Of a DNA stretch of 64,000 nucleotides, positions 1 through 7,150 are shown piece after piece; the first letter of the stretch is position 1; every line of letters starts with the position of its first letter. This stretch comes from Cohnella sp. CFH 77786 (GTDB taxonomy: Bacteria > Bacillota > Bacilli > Paenibacillales > Paenibacillaceae). Made by a program: the position numbers and the translations under genes. Location: NCBI RefSeq assembly GCF_019400745.1, contig NZ_WJIB01000012.1, positions 103,145 to 167,144 of the forward strand, given 5' to 3'. The notes under the pieces are model-generated. The model was not told the DNA's origin. It saw only the letters and a list, made by a program, of their open reading frames with translations, and searched no databases.

Positions 1-2
1 TC

Positions 3-77
3 CTTAAAGTCTCTCTGCACAACAACGACCATACGCCCTACGACGTCACGAAAACGATCGAATTCGAAATCCGATAA
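3..77 (+). CDS. C-terminal tail of an unidentified upstream protein (partial)
   Basis: An open frame enters from the left edge and stops at TAA 75-77. It encodes about 24 residues ending in TKTIEFEIR. The tail is too short to assign a family. It lies 24 bases before the GTG of the following histidine kinase and may be in the same operon, but that is inferred from spacing only. Confidence 0.45.
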   Translation, partial: LKVSLHNNDHTPYDVTKTIEFEIR

Positions 78-101
78 CCTATCGCATAGAGGAGACCCGT
101 C

Positions 102-1616
102 GTGTCCCGCAAACTCAGCCTGCAAACCCGCATCCTTATCTTGGTCAGCTCCGTAACCATCCTCTTGATGTCCGTGATCGTATGGTTCGACTCCTACAGC
201 CTGCAGAGGTCCGTTCAGGAAACCTACATCAGCCAATTGGACGGCATGACGACCGCGATTAACGGCCGCTACGAAGAGTCCCATAACATGGAAGACGTCC
301 AACAGATTTTCGATTACATTCAGTACAAAAACGCCAACGTGCTGGAGCTGACCCTTTACGGCCCCAAGGAAATCCTCGCCTCCACCAACCGGGATCGGAT
401 CGGAGAACCGTCGCCGCCCGGAATCATCGAAATGCTGCATTCGCAGCGTACGCTCGTCGAGCAGTTCCGCGGCGAGGACGGAATGCCGCAGGACCGGCTC
501 ACCGCTCCCCTCAAGGAGGATGGGGTGATCATCGGGGCCATCGAGCTCTTGCTGAACACCTCCGAGAGCGAAGCGCTGATCAACCAGCGCACGCTGCTCA
601 TTACCGTCGTCGGCTTCATGATGACCCTGCTGCTGCTCGTCACGCTGCATTTCATCATCCGGAAACTGCTGATCCGCCCGCTCCTCACGATCCGTGAAGC
701 CGCCTTGTCCGTCAAGAAAGGAGAGCCATACCGCTCGATCCCGCTCATGGCCAGCCAGGAAATCAACGAAGTGGCCGTAGCCTTCAACGAGATGGTGCTC
801 GATCAGGAAAACCGTTACAATGAACTTCAGCAAGCGTTGGATACGATCAAGAAAGCGCAGAAGCAGCTGGTCGAATCGGAGAAAATGGTGGCGCTCGGCA
901 ATCTCGTCGCCGGCGTATCCCACGAAATCAACACCCCGCTCGGCATCGGCGTCACCGCTGCCTCCTACATGGCCGAGAAGTCCAAAGCGTTCGAATCGCT
1001 CTACCAATCGCAGACGATGAAGCGTTCCGATTTGGAAGACTACTTGAAGGCGGTCCGCGAGACGACGGGGATGATCCAGACCAACCTCACCCGCGCTTCC
1101 GAGCTGGTGAAGAGCTTCAAACAGGTCGCGGTCGACCGTTCGGTAGAGATCAAACGGAAGTTCCATGTCAAGGAATACATACAGGAAGTCTTGGTGAGCC
1201 TGCATCCGCAGTTGAAGAAGACGAAGCATCACGTGGAACTGCTCGGCCCTGACGGCGTGGAAATTCTGAGCGACCCCGGAGCCGTCTCGCAAATCATCAC
1301 CAATTTGATCATGAACTCCCTGATCCATGCGTTCGGGGCGGACACCGAGGGCAAGATGGCGGTCGAGATTACGGCGGCTGGCGGCGAATGGCTGACGATC
1401 CGCTATTCCGATAACGGCAAGGGAATGCCTCCGGAGGTCGTGGAGAAAATATTCGATCCGTTCTTCACCACGAACCGCGGTGGAGGAGGAACCGGCCTCG
1501 GCATGCACATCGTCTACAACCTGGTCACGCAGTCGCTCGGGGGGACGATCAAGTGCGAGAGCGAGCCGGGTGCCGGCACGGCCTTTATTATTCAAATACC
1601 GATGAATGAGGGATGA
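102..1616 (+). CDS. membrane sensor histidine kinase
   Basis: The 504-residue protein has a membrane helix at about residues 9-27, an extracellular sensing region to about 165, a second helix at about 167-186 and a HAMP-like linker. A coiled segment leads to the H-box VSHEINTP with phospho-acceptor His about 274. An ATPase domain follows, with N-box NLIMNSL near 403, G1 DNGKGMPPE near 440 and the glycine-rich [11 protein letters not shown] near 460. The GTG start follows GGAG at 91-94. The stop overlaps the next gene's ribosome binding site, so the two are translationally linked. The ligand is unknown. It presumably phosphorylates the downstream HD-GYP response regulator. Confidence 0.9.
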   Translation: MSRKLSLQTRILILVSSVTILLMSVIVWFDSYSLQRSVQETYISQLDGMTTAINGRYEESHNMEDVQQIFDYIQYKNANVLELTLYGPKEILASTNRDRIGEPSPPGIIEMLHSQRTLVEQFRGEDGMPQDRLTAPLKEDGVIIGAIELLLNTSESEALINQRTLLITVVGFMMTLLLLVTLHFIIRKLLIRPLLTIREAALSVKKGEPYRSIPLMASQEINEVAVAFNEMVLDQENRYNELQQALDTIKKAQKQLVESEKMVALGNLVAGVSHEINTPLGIGVTAASYMAEKSKAFESLYQSQTMKRSDLEDYLKAVRETTGMIQTNLTRASELVKSFKQVAVDRSVEIKRKFHVKEYIQEVLVSLHPQLKKTKHHVELLGPDGVEILSDPGAVSQIITNLIMNSLIHAFGADTEGKMAVEITAAGGEWLTIRYSDNGKGMPPEVVEKIFDPFFTTNRGGGGTGLGMHIVYNLVTQSLGGTIKCESEPGAGTAFIIQIPMNEG

Positions 1617-1620
1617 CAGA

Positions 1621-3177
1621 ATGGCTAGCGAGCAGCAAGAGGAATTCCTGACCTTTGCAGACGAAGACGAGGTCCCAGGGGTCGAGGCGGGCCATGGGAA
1701 GGAACATTGGAAGGTCATTATCGTAGACGACGAGCTGGAGGTTCATCACCTGACGCGGATGGTGCTCTCGGACTTCGAATTCGACGGCCAACGCCTCGAG
1801 TTTCAGAGCGCTTACTCGGAGGAGGAAGCGCGGCAGGTTCTGCGGGACCATCCCGACGCCGCCATCGTTCTGCTCGACGTGGTGATGGACCAGGACGATT
1901 CGGGCCTGAAGCTCGTGAGATACATCCGGGAAGAGCTGAAAAACCAGGCGGTACGGATCATCCTTCGGACGGGACAGCCGGGGCAAGCCCCGGAGAAGGT
2001 CGTCATCACGGATTACGACATTAACGACTACAAGGAAAAAACCGAGCTGACCACGCAGAAGCTGTTCACGACGATCATGGCGGCGCTGCGTTCTTACCGG
2101 GATATCATGGTGATCGAGAACAACAAGGTCGGGCTGGAGCAAATCATCAAATCGTCCGCCGATCTGTTCGAGCTGAAATCGATGAAGAAATTCGCCTCCG
2201 GCGTGCTGACGCAGCTGACCTCAATCCTCAATTTGCATAAGAACGCGCTCCATTGCAACAGCTTCGCCGTCGCGAAGGGGCAAGAGAAAATTTATGTCTT
2301 GGCGGCCACGGGGGACTACGAGCTCAGCGATAACGACCGGGTCGAAAACGTCGTACCGCCGCACGTGCTCCACTGCATCGAGAAGGCTTTCCGGGACAAG
2401 CAAGGCGAGTTTGACGGCGACCATTTCACCTGTTATTTCGAGAGCAAGACCGGGCGGGAAAACGTCATCTATTTCGAAGGACAGAAATCGCTCACCGAAT
2501 GGAACCGGTATTTGATCGAAATCTATTGCTCCAACGTATCGGTCGCTTTCGAAAATTTGTACTTGAACGAAGAAGTCGAGACGACGCAGAAGGAGATCAT
2601 TTTCACGCTGGGCGAAATCGCGGAGACCCGCTCCCGGGAAACCGGCAACCACGTCAAGCGCGTGGCGGAATATTCGAAGCTGCTGGCGCTGAAGTACGGG
2701 CTGCCGGAGGAAGAGGCCGAGCTGGTGCGGCTCGCTTCCTCCATGCACGACGTCGGCAAGGTCGCGATTCCGGACGCGGTGCTGAACAAGCCGGGCAAAC
2801 TTACGCGCGAGGAATTCGAACTGATCAAGGAGCATGCGAACTACGGCTATGCGATGCTGAACCACTCGAACCGCGAAATCATCAAAACCGCGGCGATCAT
2901 CGCTTACCAGCACCACGAGAAATATAACGGCACCGGGTACCCGAACGGGCTGGCGGGTGAGGACATCCACATTTACGGCCGGATTACGGCGATCGCGGAT
3001 GTCTTCGACGCGCTGGGCAGCGACCGGGTGTACAAGACGGCCTGGCCGCTCGAGGATATTCTCGAGCATTTCCGCCAGGAGCGCGGACAGCATTTCGACC
3101 CCAAGCTGGTCGACCTTTTCTTCGAGAATTTGCCCGCGATATTGAAAATCCGCGAGCAGCATTGCGACCCGTTCTGA
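1621..3177 (+). CDS. response regulator with HD-GYP cyclic-di-GMP phosphodiesterase domain
   Basis: An N-terminal receiver domain carries phospho-acceptor Asp about 86 in VLLDVVMD. A middle region resembles DUF3369. The C-terminal HD-GYP domain has HDVGK near residue 376 and HHEKYNGTGYP near 431, both expected for metal and cyclic-di-GMP binding. ATG at 1621 is chosen over the in-frame ATG at 1606 because GAGGG (1608-1612) lies 8 bases upstream of 1621. That SD overlaps the stop region of the kinase gene. The pair forms a two-component system whose probable output is cyclic-di-GMP degradation. The input signal is not visible. Confidence 0.88.
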   Translation: MASEQQEEFLTFADEDEVPGVEAGHGKEHWKVIIVDDELEVHHLTRMVLSDFEFDGQRLEFQSAYSEEEARQVLRDHPDAAIVLLDVVMDQDDSGLKLVRYIREELKNQAVRIILRTGQPGQAPEKVVITDYDINDYKEKTELTTQKLFTTIMAALRSYRDIMVIENNKVGLEQIIKSSADLFELKSMKKFASGVLTQLTSILNLHKNALHCNSFAVAKGQEKIYVLAATGDYELSDNDRVENVVPPHVLHCIEKAFRDKQGEFDGDHFTCYFESKTGRENVIYFEGQKSLTEWNRYLIEIYCSNVSVAFENLYLNEEVETTQKEIIFTLGEIAETRSRETGNHVKRVAEYSKLLALKYGLPEEEAELVRLASSMHDVGKVAIPDAVLNKPGKLTREEFELIKEHANYGYAMLNHSNREIIKTAAIIAYQHHEKYNGTGYPNGLAGEDIHIYGRITAIADVFDALGSDRVYKTAWPLEDILEHFRQERGQHFDPKLVDLFFENLPAILKIREQHCDPF

Positions 3178-3284
3178 CGTCGGGGCAAGGGGGTTCACGA
3201 GCGCTGCCTCTGAGCTGGGGTGTGCGGGGATAAAACCGCTTTTAGCCGGTTACGGGTGTATATTGGGTGCGCTCGGCATGTGCT

Positions 3285-3712
3285 AGTGCGTGCTGGTGCG
3301 CGCTGGTGCGTGCTGGTGCGTGCTGGTGCGTGCTGGTGCGTGCTGGTGTGTGCTGGTGTGTGCTGGTGTGTGCTGGTGCGCGCTGGTGCGCGCTGGTGTG
3401 TGCGGGTGTGTGCTGGGGTGTGCTGGTGTGTGCGGGTGTGTGCTGGGGTGTGCTGGGGTGTGCTGGTGTGTGCTGGTGCGCTCGGCGTGTGCTGGTGTGT
3501 GCTGGTGCGCGCTGGTGTGTGCTGGTGTGTGCTGGGGTGCTGGTGTGTGCGGGTGCGTGCGGGTGTGTGCTGGGGTGTGCTGGTGTGTGCTGGGGTGCTG
3601 GTGTGTGCGGGTGCGTGCGGGTGTGTGCGGGTGTGTGCTGGGGTGTGCTGGTGTGTGCTGGTGTGTGCTGGTGTGTGCTGGTGCGTGCTGGTGTGTGCTG
3701 GTGCGACGGGTA
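3285..3712. repeat. 10-bp minisatellite (GTGCTGGTGY)
   Basis: About 40 near-perfect tandem copies of a 10-base unit GTGCTGGTGC or GTGCTGGTGT, with variants GTGCGGGTGT and GTGCTGGGGT. The top strand is almost entirely G, T and C with essentially no A. Because the unit is not a multiple of three and has no stop, long spurious frames of C, V, L, A and R run through it in several phases. No ribosome binding site supports them. The 870-base gap between the HD-GYP gene and the nuclease gene is mostly this array. Confidence 0.93.
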
Positions 3713-3869
3713 TGCCTAGTACGATGGTTGTTCGCGTGGTGAGCGATGTCGCGTGCGACTGCCGTTCACTCCATGCGCGAGAGCAGGACGCCGACGGGAG
3801 ATCGCCTCCCCCGCTCTCCTCAAACCATCGTGACCCTCTTCTCGCTTAACGCGTTCCTCGCAAAATAGT

Positions 3870-3994
3870 AGGAAAACCTCCCACTAATAGCGAATAAATC
3901 TGCAATATGCAGATTTAGTTGGAAAACCTCCCATAAATTCCGCCTGTTGCCCGCGAAATGGGCCATTCCGGCGATATTAATGGGAGGTTTTCCA
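3870..3994. repeat. intergenic direct and inverted repeats of a 15-base sequence
   Basis: TGGAAAACCTCCCAT at 3920-3934 is exactly inverted at 3980-3994. A direct copy with the last base changed lies at 3870-3884. The exact pair could form a long stem enclosing about 45 bases. There is no T-run after the right arm, so it is not an ordinary terminator. Confidence 0.75.
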
Positions 3995-4027
3995 TCTAAT
4001 TGGTCCCAAAGACCAAAAACAGCGAGA

Positions 4028-4052
4028 ATTAGTGGGCAATTTTCCCACTAAT
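4028..4052. repeat. palindrome at the 3' end of the nuclease-like gene
   Basis: ATTAGTGGG (4028-4036) and CCCACTAAT (4044-4052) are perfect inverted arms around a 7-base loop. The stop codon of the minus-strand gene (4048-4050) lies in the right arm. The same CCCACTAAT string recurs at 3880-3888, linking it to the neighbouring repeat cluster. Confidence 0.7.
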
Positions 4053-4719
4053 CTAAACACTCGTGCACACCCTTGACCAGCTCGTAACGGACGATCCGCT
4101 CCCCTCTTTCCCTCGTGACCGGGCGGAGCCATCCTTTTGCGCATAGTTTCTGAAGCATGGAGATGGCTGTTTTGACATCCAATTCGAAATGCTCCACGAC
4201 ATCCCTGGGCCGGATAGGATGGATCAACCGGATCGCCAGCCGGATCAACTCCTTCTCCGCCATGACAGCACGGGAAACCGGCGAGGGATTGGACTGAAAC
4301 CGGCTCATCACCATACGCAGAAGCGCGACGCAAACTTCCGGCCGCTGCTCCACGTCGTCGTAGGAGAAGGATATCACCGTATAACCCATCGCCGTAAGGA
4401 ACGTTTCCCGATTCAACTCCTGGCTGTATTTCGTGCGATCCATGTCCCTCACATGCGTCGCATAACCCTTGATCTCGATGATGAGTTTCACGAAAGGCGT
4501 CACCCACGCAAAGTCGGCGAAATAGGATCTCCCGCGCCAATCGGGAACCTCGTACTCGGGATGCAGATGGTCAAAATGGCCGAACAATTCCCACCATACA
4601 TTCCGGGCAAACAAGGTTTCCGCATGGCGGTGTCCCCTTTCCAACCTTCCCCGCCTTTCTCCCTTCCTCTTCTCCAAATGGTCCTGAATCCAAGTGTTGT
4701 GAGCTTCTTCGAAATTCAT
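4048..4719 (-). CDS. PD-(D/E)XK-like (DUF559-type) nuclease-fold protein with C-terminal helix-turn-helix-like region
   Basis: The 223-residue protein contains YFADFAWVTPFVKLIIEIKG, an acidic residue followed by E-x-K as in restriction-endonuclease-fold proteins. YTVISFSYDDV follows, typical of DUF559/Vsr-like folds. The C-terminal 60 residues look like a small winged-helix domain. Start: CAT at 4717-4719 has AAGGAGG about 8 bases upstream on the minus strand, so the longer frame to 4791 is rejected. A terminator-like hairpin lies just upstream. The substrate is unknown. No methyltransferase or mobile-element gene is adjacent. Confidence 0.6.
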   Translation of the reverse strand: MNFEEAHNTWIQDHLEKRKGERRGRLERGHRHAETLFARNVWWELFGHFDHLHPEYEVPDWRGRSYFADFAWVTPFVKLIIEIKGYATHVRDMDRTKYSQELNRETFLTAMGYTVISFSYDDVEQRPEVCVALLRMVMSRFQSNPSPVSRAVMAEKELIRLAIRLIHPIRPRDVVEHFELDVKTAISMLQKLCAKGWLRPVTRERGERIVRYELVKGVHECLD

Positions 4720-4783
4720 CGCGAATCCTCCTTGTTCGAAATTTGTGACGTAAGAAGAAGCTATCCCCTGCCGCAAAGGTGAA

Positions 4784-4830
4784 AAAAACACAAAACGCCC
4801 CTATCGCTCTTGAGAGCAAGTAGGGACGTT
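4784..4830 (-). terminator. rho-independent terminator-like hairpin
   Basis: On the minus strand AACGTCCCTA and TAGGGGCGTT form a stem around a nested GCTC/GAGC hairpin. It is followed by TTTTGTG and seven T residues. It points toward the nuclease-like gene, whose start is only about 65 bases downstream. It may end transcription from the LplT-like gene or act as a leader attenuator. A weaker 8-bp stem, AAAAGCTA/TAGCTTTT, lies at 4858-4882. Confidence 0.75.
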
Positions 4831-4950
4831 CTTCGTCACTAGTTCACATAATAATCCAAAAGCTAAGGCCTGACTAGCTTTTCATGAGATCCCATCGTGG
4901 AAATCCGCTTCACCGGGTTGGCAGCGCGTGGTTAGCCGTCCCGGAAATCT

Positions 4951-5190
4951 GGTTCTTCTCATCGGTAGTATGAGGCGAGCCGGACTGGAATCTGGTTCTT
5001 CTCATCTGAAGTATGAGGCGAGCCGGACTGGAACCTGGTTCTTCTCATCTGAAGTATGAGGCGAGCCGGACTGGAACCTGGTTCTTCTCATCGGTAGTGT
5101 GAGGCGAGCCGAGCTGAAAATCGGTATTTTCTCATCGGTAGTGTGAAGCGAGCCGGGCTGGAATTCCGTTTCTTCCCGCGGCAACGCGAG
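4951..5190. repeat. 43-bp tandem repeat array
   Basis: Five units with starts at about 4951, 4994, 5037, 5080 and 5123 share the pattern GGTTCTTCTCATC...TATGAGGCGAGCCGG. A degenerate sixth from about 5166 abuts the 3' end of the LplT-like gene. Each unit contains CTCAT and ATGAG, so each can form a small stem. It fills most of the 470-base gap between the nuclease-like gene and the transporter gene. No coding signal is supported. Confidence 0.9.
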
Positions 5191-5191
5191 T

Positions 5192-6409
5192 CTAGCCGAA
5201 CCGGGCACCCGCTTCCCCGCGCCTTGCTGCCGCCTGTACCCGGCCGATCTGGGTGGCCAGGTACAGAATGAACAGCAGAAGCACGATGCCGATACCGATG
5301 ACCGATAGGTTGATCGGGACTTTCGCTTCGCTCATCGCCAGGTAAATCGTCAGGCCGAAAACCGTCAGCGCCTGTTCCGTGAAGTTCTGGACGGCAATCG
5401 TTTTGCCGGAGCCGATGGCGTCTCTGCCTTCCTCCTGCAGCATCGTGTTCAGAGGGATGAGGAAGATGCCCCCCAGAATCCCGATAACGAACAGCAGACT
5501 AACGGTAAACCAAAGGCTGGGCACCAAACTCGCGACCATGACGCACAGAACCATGAAAATGCCGTAGTAGTACGCCCGGTGCAGCTTGCCCGCCGGCACC
5601 AGAACCGGAGTCAGCAGCGCGCTGACCACGACGCCGACGGCCGTCACGCCGATAATGAGCGACTGGTCCCGCGTATCCGTGATCCCCAAATTGACCGGCA
5701 GCCACGCCACGAGCGCGATGCGCAGCACGGATGCGGTGAGCCAGAACGACGCCGTTCCGATCAGCGAGAACCGGGCCCGGCGCAGCCGGAACAGCGCGGC
5801 GGTGTCCCGCAGGAATTGCTTGGCCGATTCTCCGTAGCGGATCGACGGGTTGCCGCCGCGTACGGGAACGGCGAACGTCAGCATCAGCGACAGCGCATAG
5901 ATCCCTAAACAGGTGAGAATCGCCGGCAAATCGGAATTTTGCGCGAGGATGCCGCCGACCACCGTGCCGAGCAGGATCGCCAGGATCGTCGTGCCCTCGA
6001 TTTTGGCGTTCGCCTTCAGCAGCTCGCTTTCGCTGTTCGTCAGCTCCGAGAGAATACCGTACTTGGCCGGAGAATACACGACCGCTCCTATGCCGACGAA
6101 CACATAGCAAATTGCCGGCGGCAAGCCGAAGAGCAGCAGCGCGATACCGGTTCCTTTCAGCAAATTGCCGATGAGCAGCACCCGGGATTTCGATTTCTTA
6201 TCCGCGAACGCTCCGACGACCGGCGCCAGAACCACGTAAGCCAACAGGAACGCGATCTGGATGTACGCGACGGTGCCGTCCGGATTCGCTCCCCCCGCCC
6301 GGTTCACCATCCCTACGATCAAGAAAAAATTCAGATTATCCGCGAAAGCGCTCAAAAACTGGGTCCAAACGACCGCGTTGATGGGCGACAGCCATTTCCT
6401 TCCGGACAT
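5192..6409 (-). CDS. lplT: LplT-like lysophospholipid transporter (MFS)
   Basis: The 405-residue protein has about 10-12 membrane helices. It matches the lysophospholipid-transporter branch of the major facilitator superfamily, with SPAKYGILSELTNSESELLKAN as the recognisable cytoplasmic loop and ILLGTVVGG next to it. That family flips lysophosphatidylethanolamine inward for re-acylation in Gram-negatives. The role in a Gram-positive is inferred. The ATG follows a GGGGGGAAAG ribosome binding site. The usual partner acyltransferase (Aas) is not adjacent. The 3' end touches the 43-bp array. Confidence 0.75.
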   Translation of the reverse strand: MSGRKWLSPINAVVWTQFLSAFADNLNFFLIVGMVNRAGGANPDGTVAYIQIAFLLAYVVLAPVVGAFADKKSKSRVLLIGNLLKGTGIALLLFGLPPAICYVFVGIGAVVYSPAKYGILSELTNSESELLKANAKIEGTTILAILLGTVVGGILAQNSDLPAILTCLGIYALSLMLTFAVPVRGGNPSIRYGESAKQFLRDTAALFRLRRARFSLIGTASFWLTASVLRIALVAWLPVNLGITDTRDQSLIIGVTAVGVVVSALLTPVLVPAGKLHRAYYYGIFMVLCVMVASLVPSLWFTVSLLFVIGILGGIFLIPLNTMLQEEGRDAIGSGKTIAVQNFTEQALTVFGLTIYLAMSEAKVPINLSVIGIGIVLLLFILYLATQIGRVQAAARRGEAGARFG

Positions 6410-6542
6410 TTGCGTTCTTTCCCCCCCATAAACGCCCGTTCATCTTGGAATTCTGCAAGAAATCCCGCCCGGGCCGACTTCCGTATTATAACTCATCTCA
6501 CCCTGCTGCGGGGATGATTTGACCAGGATAAGGATCGGCGAC

Positions 6543-6635
6543 AAGTAAAACGGCTGCGCCGTCCTTTACGGACCGATAGACGTTTTATCGAAGGTGATTC
6601 AGCAAGGGATGGCGGATTTATACTTTCTGAATCAC
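6543..6635. repeat. dispersed structured repeat, copy 1
   Basis: Starts AAGTAAAACGGCTGCG and ends CTGAATCAC. It has two predicted stem-loops: GTCC-TTTAC-GGAC in the first half and GTGATTCAG...CTGAATCAC in the second. A close copy lies at 34000-34087 and a degraded one immediately follows. Confidence 0.85.
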
Positions 6636-6636
6636 C

Positions 6637-6737
6637 AAGTAAAAACGAATTCGCCGTCCTCCAAGATCAGAGAATGTCGTCTTTATCGAAGATCATTCGG
6701 AAATAAATAGGCGTGAAATATGCAAAAGCTGAATCAT
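6637..6737. repeat. dispersed structured repeat, degraded copy 2
   Basis: Tandem to copy 1 and recognisable in order: AAGTAAAAACG, GCCGTCCT, GTCTTTATCGAAG, then GCTGAATCAT at the end. Both stems have decayed. Confidence 0.65.
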
Positions 6738-6738
6738 A

Positions 6739-6772
6739 TCAAAAACACATGCGGCGCGGGCATGTGTTTTTG
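6739..6772. terminator. bidirectional rho-independent terminator
   Basis: A perfect 14-bp stem made of TCAAAAACACATGC and its complement around GGCGCGG, with A- and T-runs at the stem base. It lies downstream of the small minus-strand gene ending at 6816 and probably terminates that transcript. Confidence 0.85.
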
Positions 6773-6815
6773 ATCGCCATCGATGTCGATTGATCTTGAT
6801 GCGATTGCGAACGCC

Positions 6816-7040
6816 TTACTCATCGTCCAAACGCTCCGCCGCCTCGAATGCATTTTCGTGCGGGGCCTGAGTGATGGCTTCCTGACGCTCCGTCTGATCC
6901 TCGATCCGGCCCGCGACCCAATCGTCGAACGACCGGTCCAGCAGCATCTCCCTCCCGCTGTCTTCGTTGACGTCGGAATCCCATTCCGGCTGCCCGTTCC
7001 GGGCTCTCGGTCCTTTCATCGTAATGTAACGGGGTGTCAC
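6816..7040 (-). CDS. small acidic conserved-type hypothetical protein (74 aa)
   Basis: The 74-residue product is rich in D, E, R and Q and has no membrane segment. The frame begins at GTG 7040, with AAGGAG about 11 bases upstream; an internal ATG at 7019 is the alternative start. It is divergent from odhA and followed by a strong terminator, which supports a real transcript. I do not recognise the family. Confidence 0.5.
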   Translation of the reverse strand: MTPRYITMKGPRARNGQPEWDSDVNEDSGREMLLDRSFDDWVAGRIEDQTERQEAITQAPHENAFEAAERLDDE

Positions 7041-7150
7041 TCGCTCGCACGCTCCTTCTCCGTCATCTCATTTTTCCGTTATCTTTCCACCAAGGTTTGG
7101 CAATCATACGGATTAGCCCGCTCGACCAACAGAACGCGAAGAGGTGCCGA

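Noticed and set aside
3220..3849. Long frames (150-209 codons) rich in C, V, L, A and R
   Set aside because: They run through the 10-bp minisatellite, several phases are open at once and none has a ribosome binding site.
7034..7150. In-frame N-terminal extension of odhA
   Set aside because: No ribosome binding site and the extra 39 residues are not like the family start; ATG 7151 has GAGGTG.
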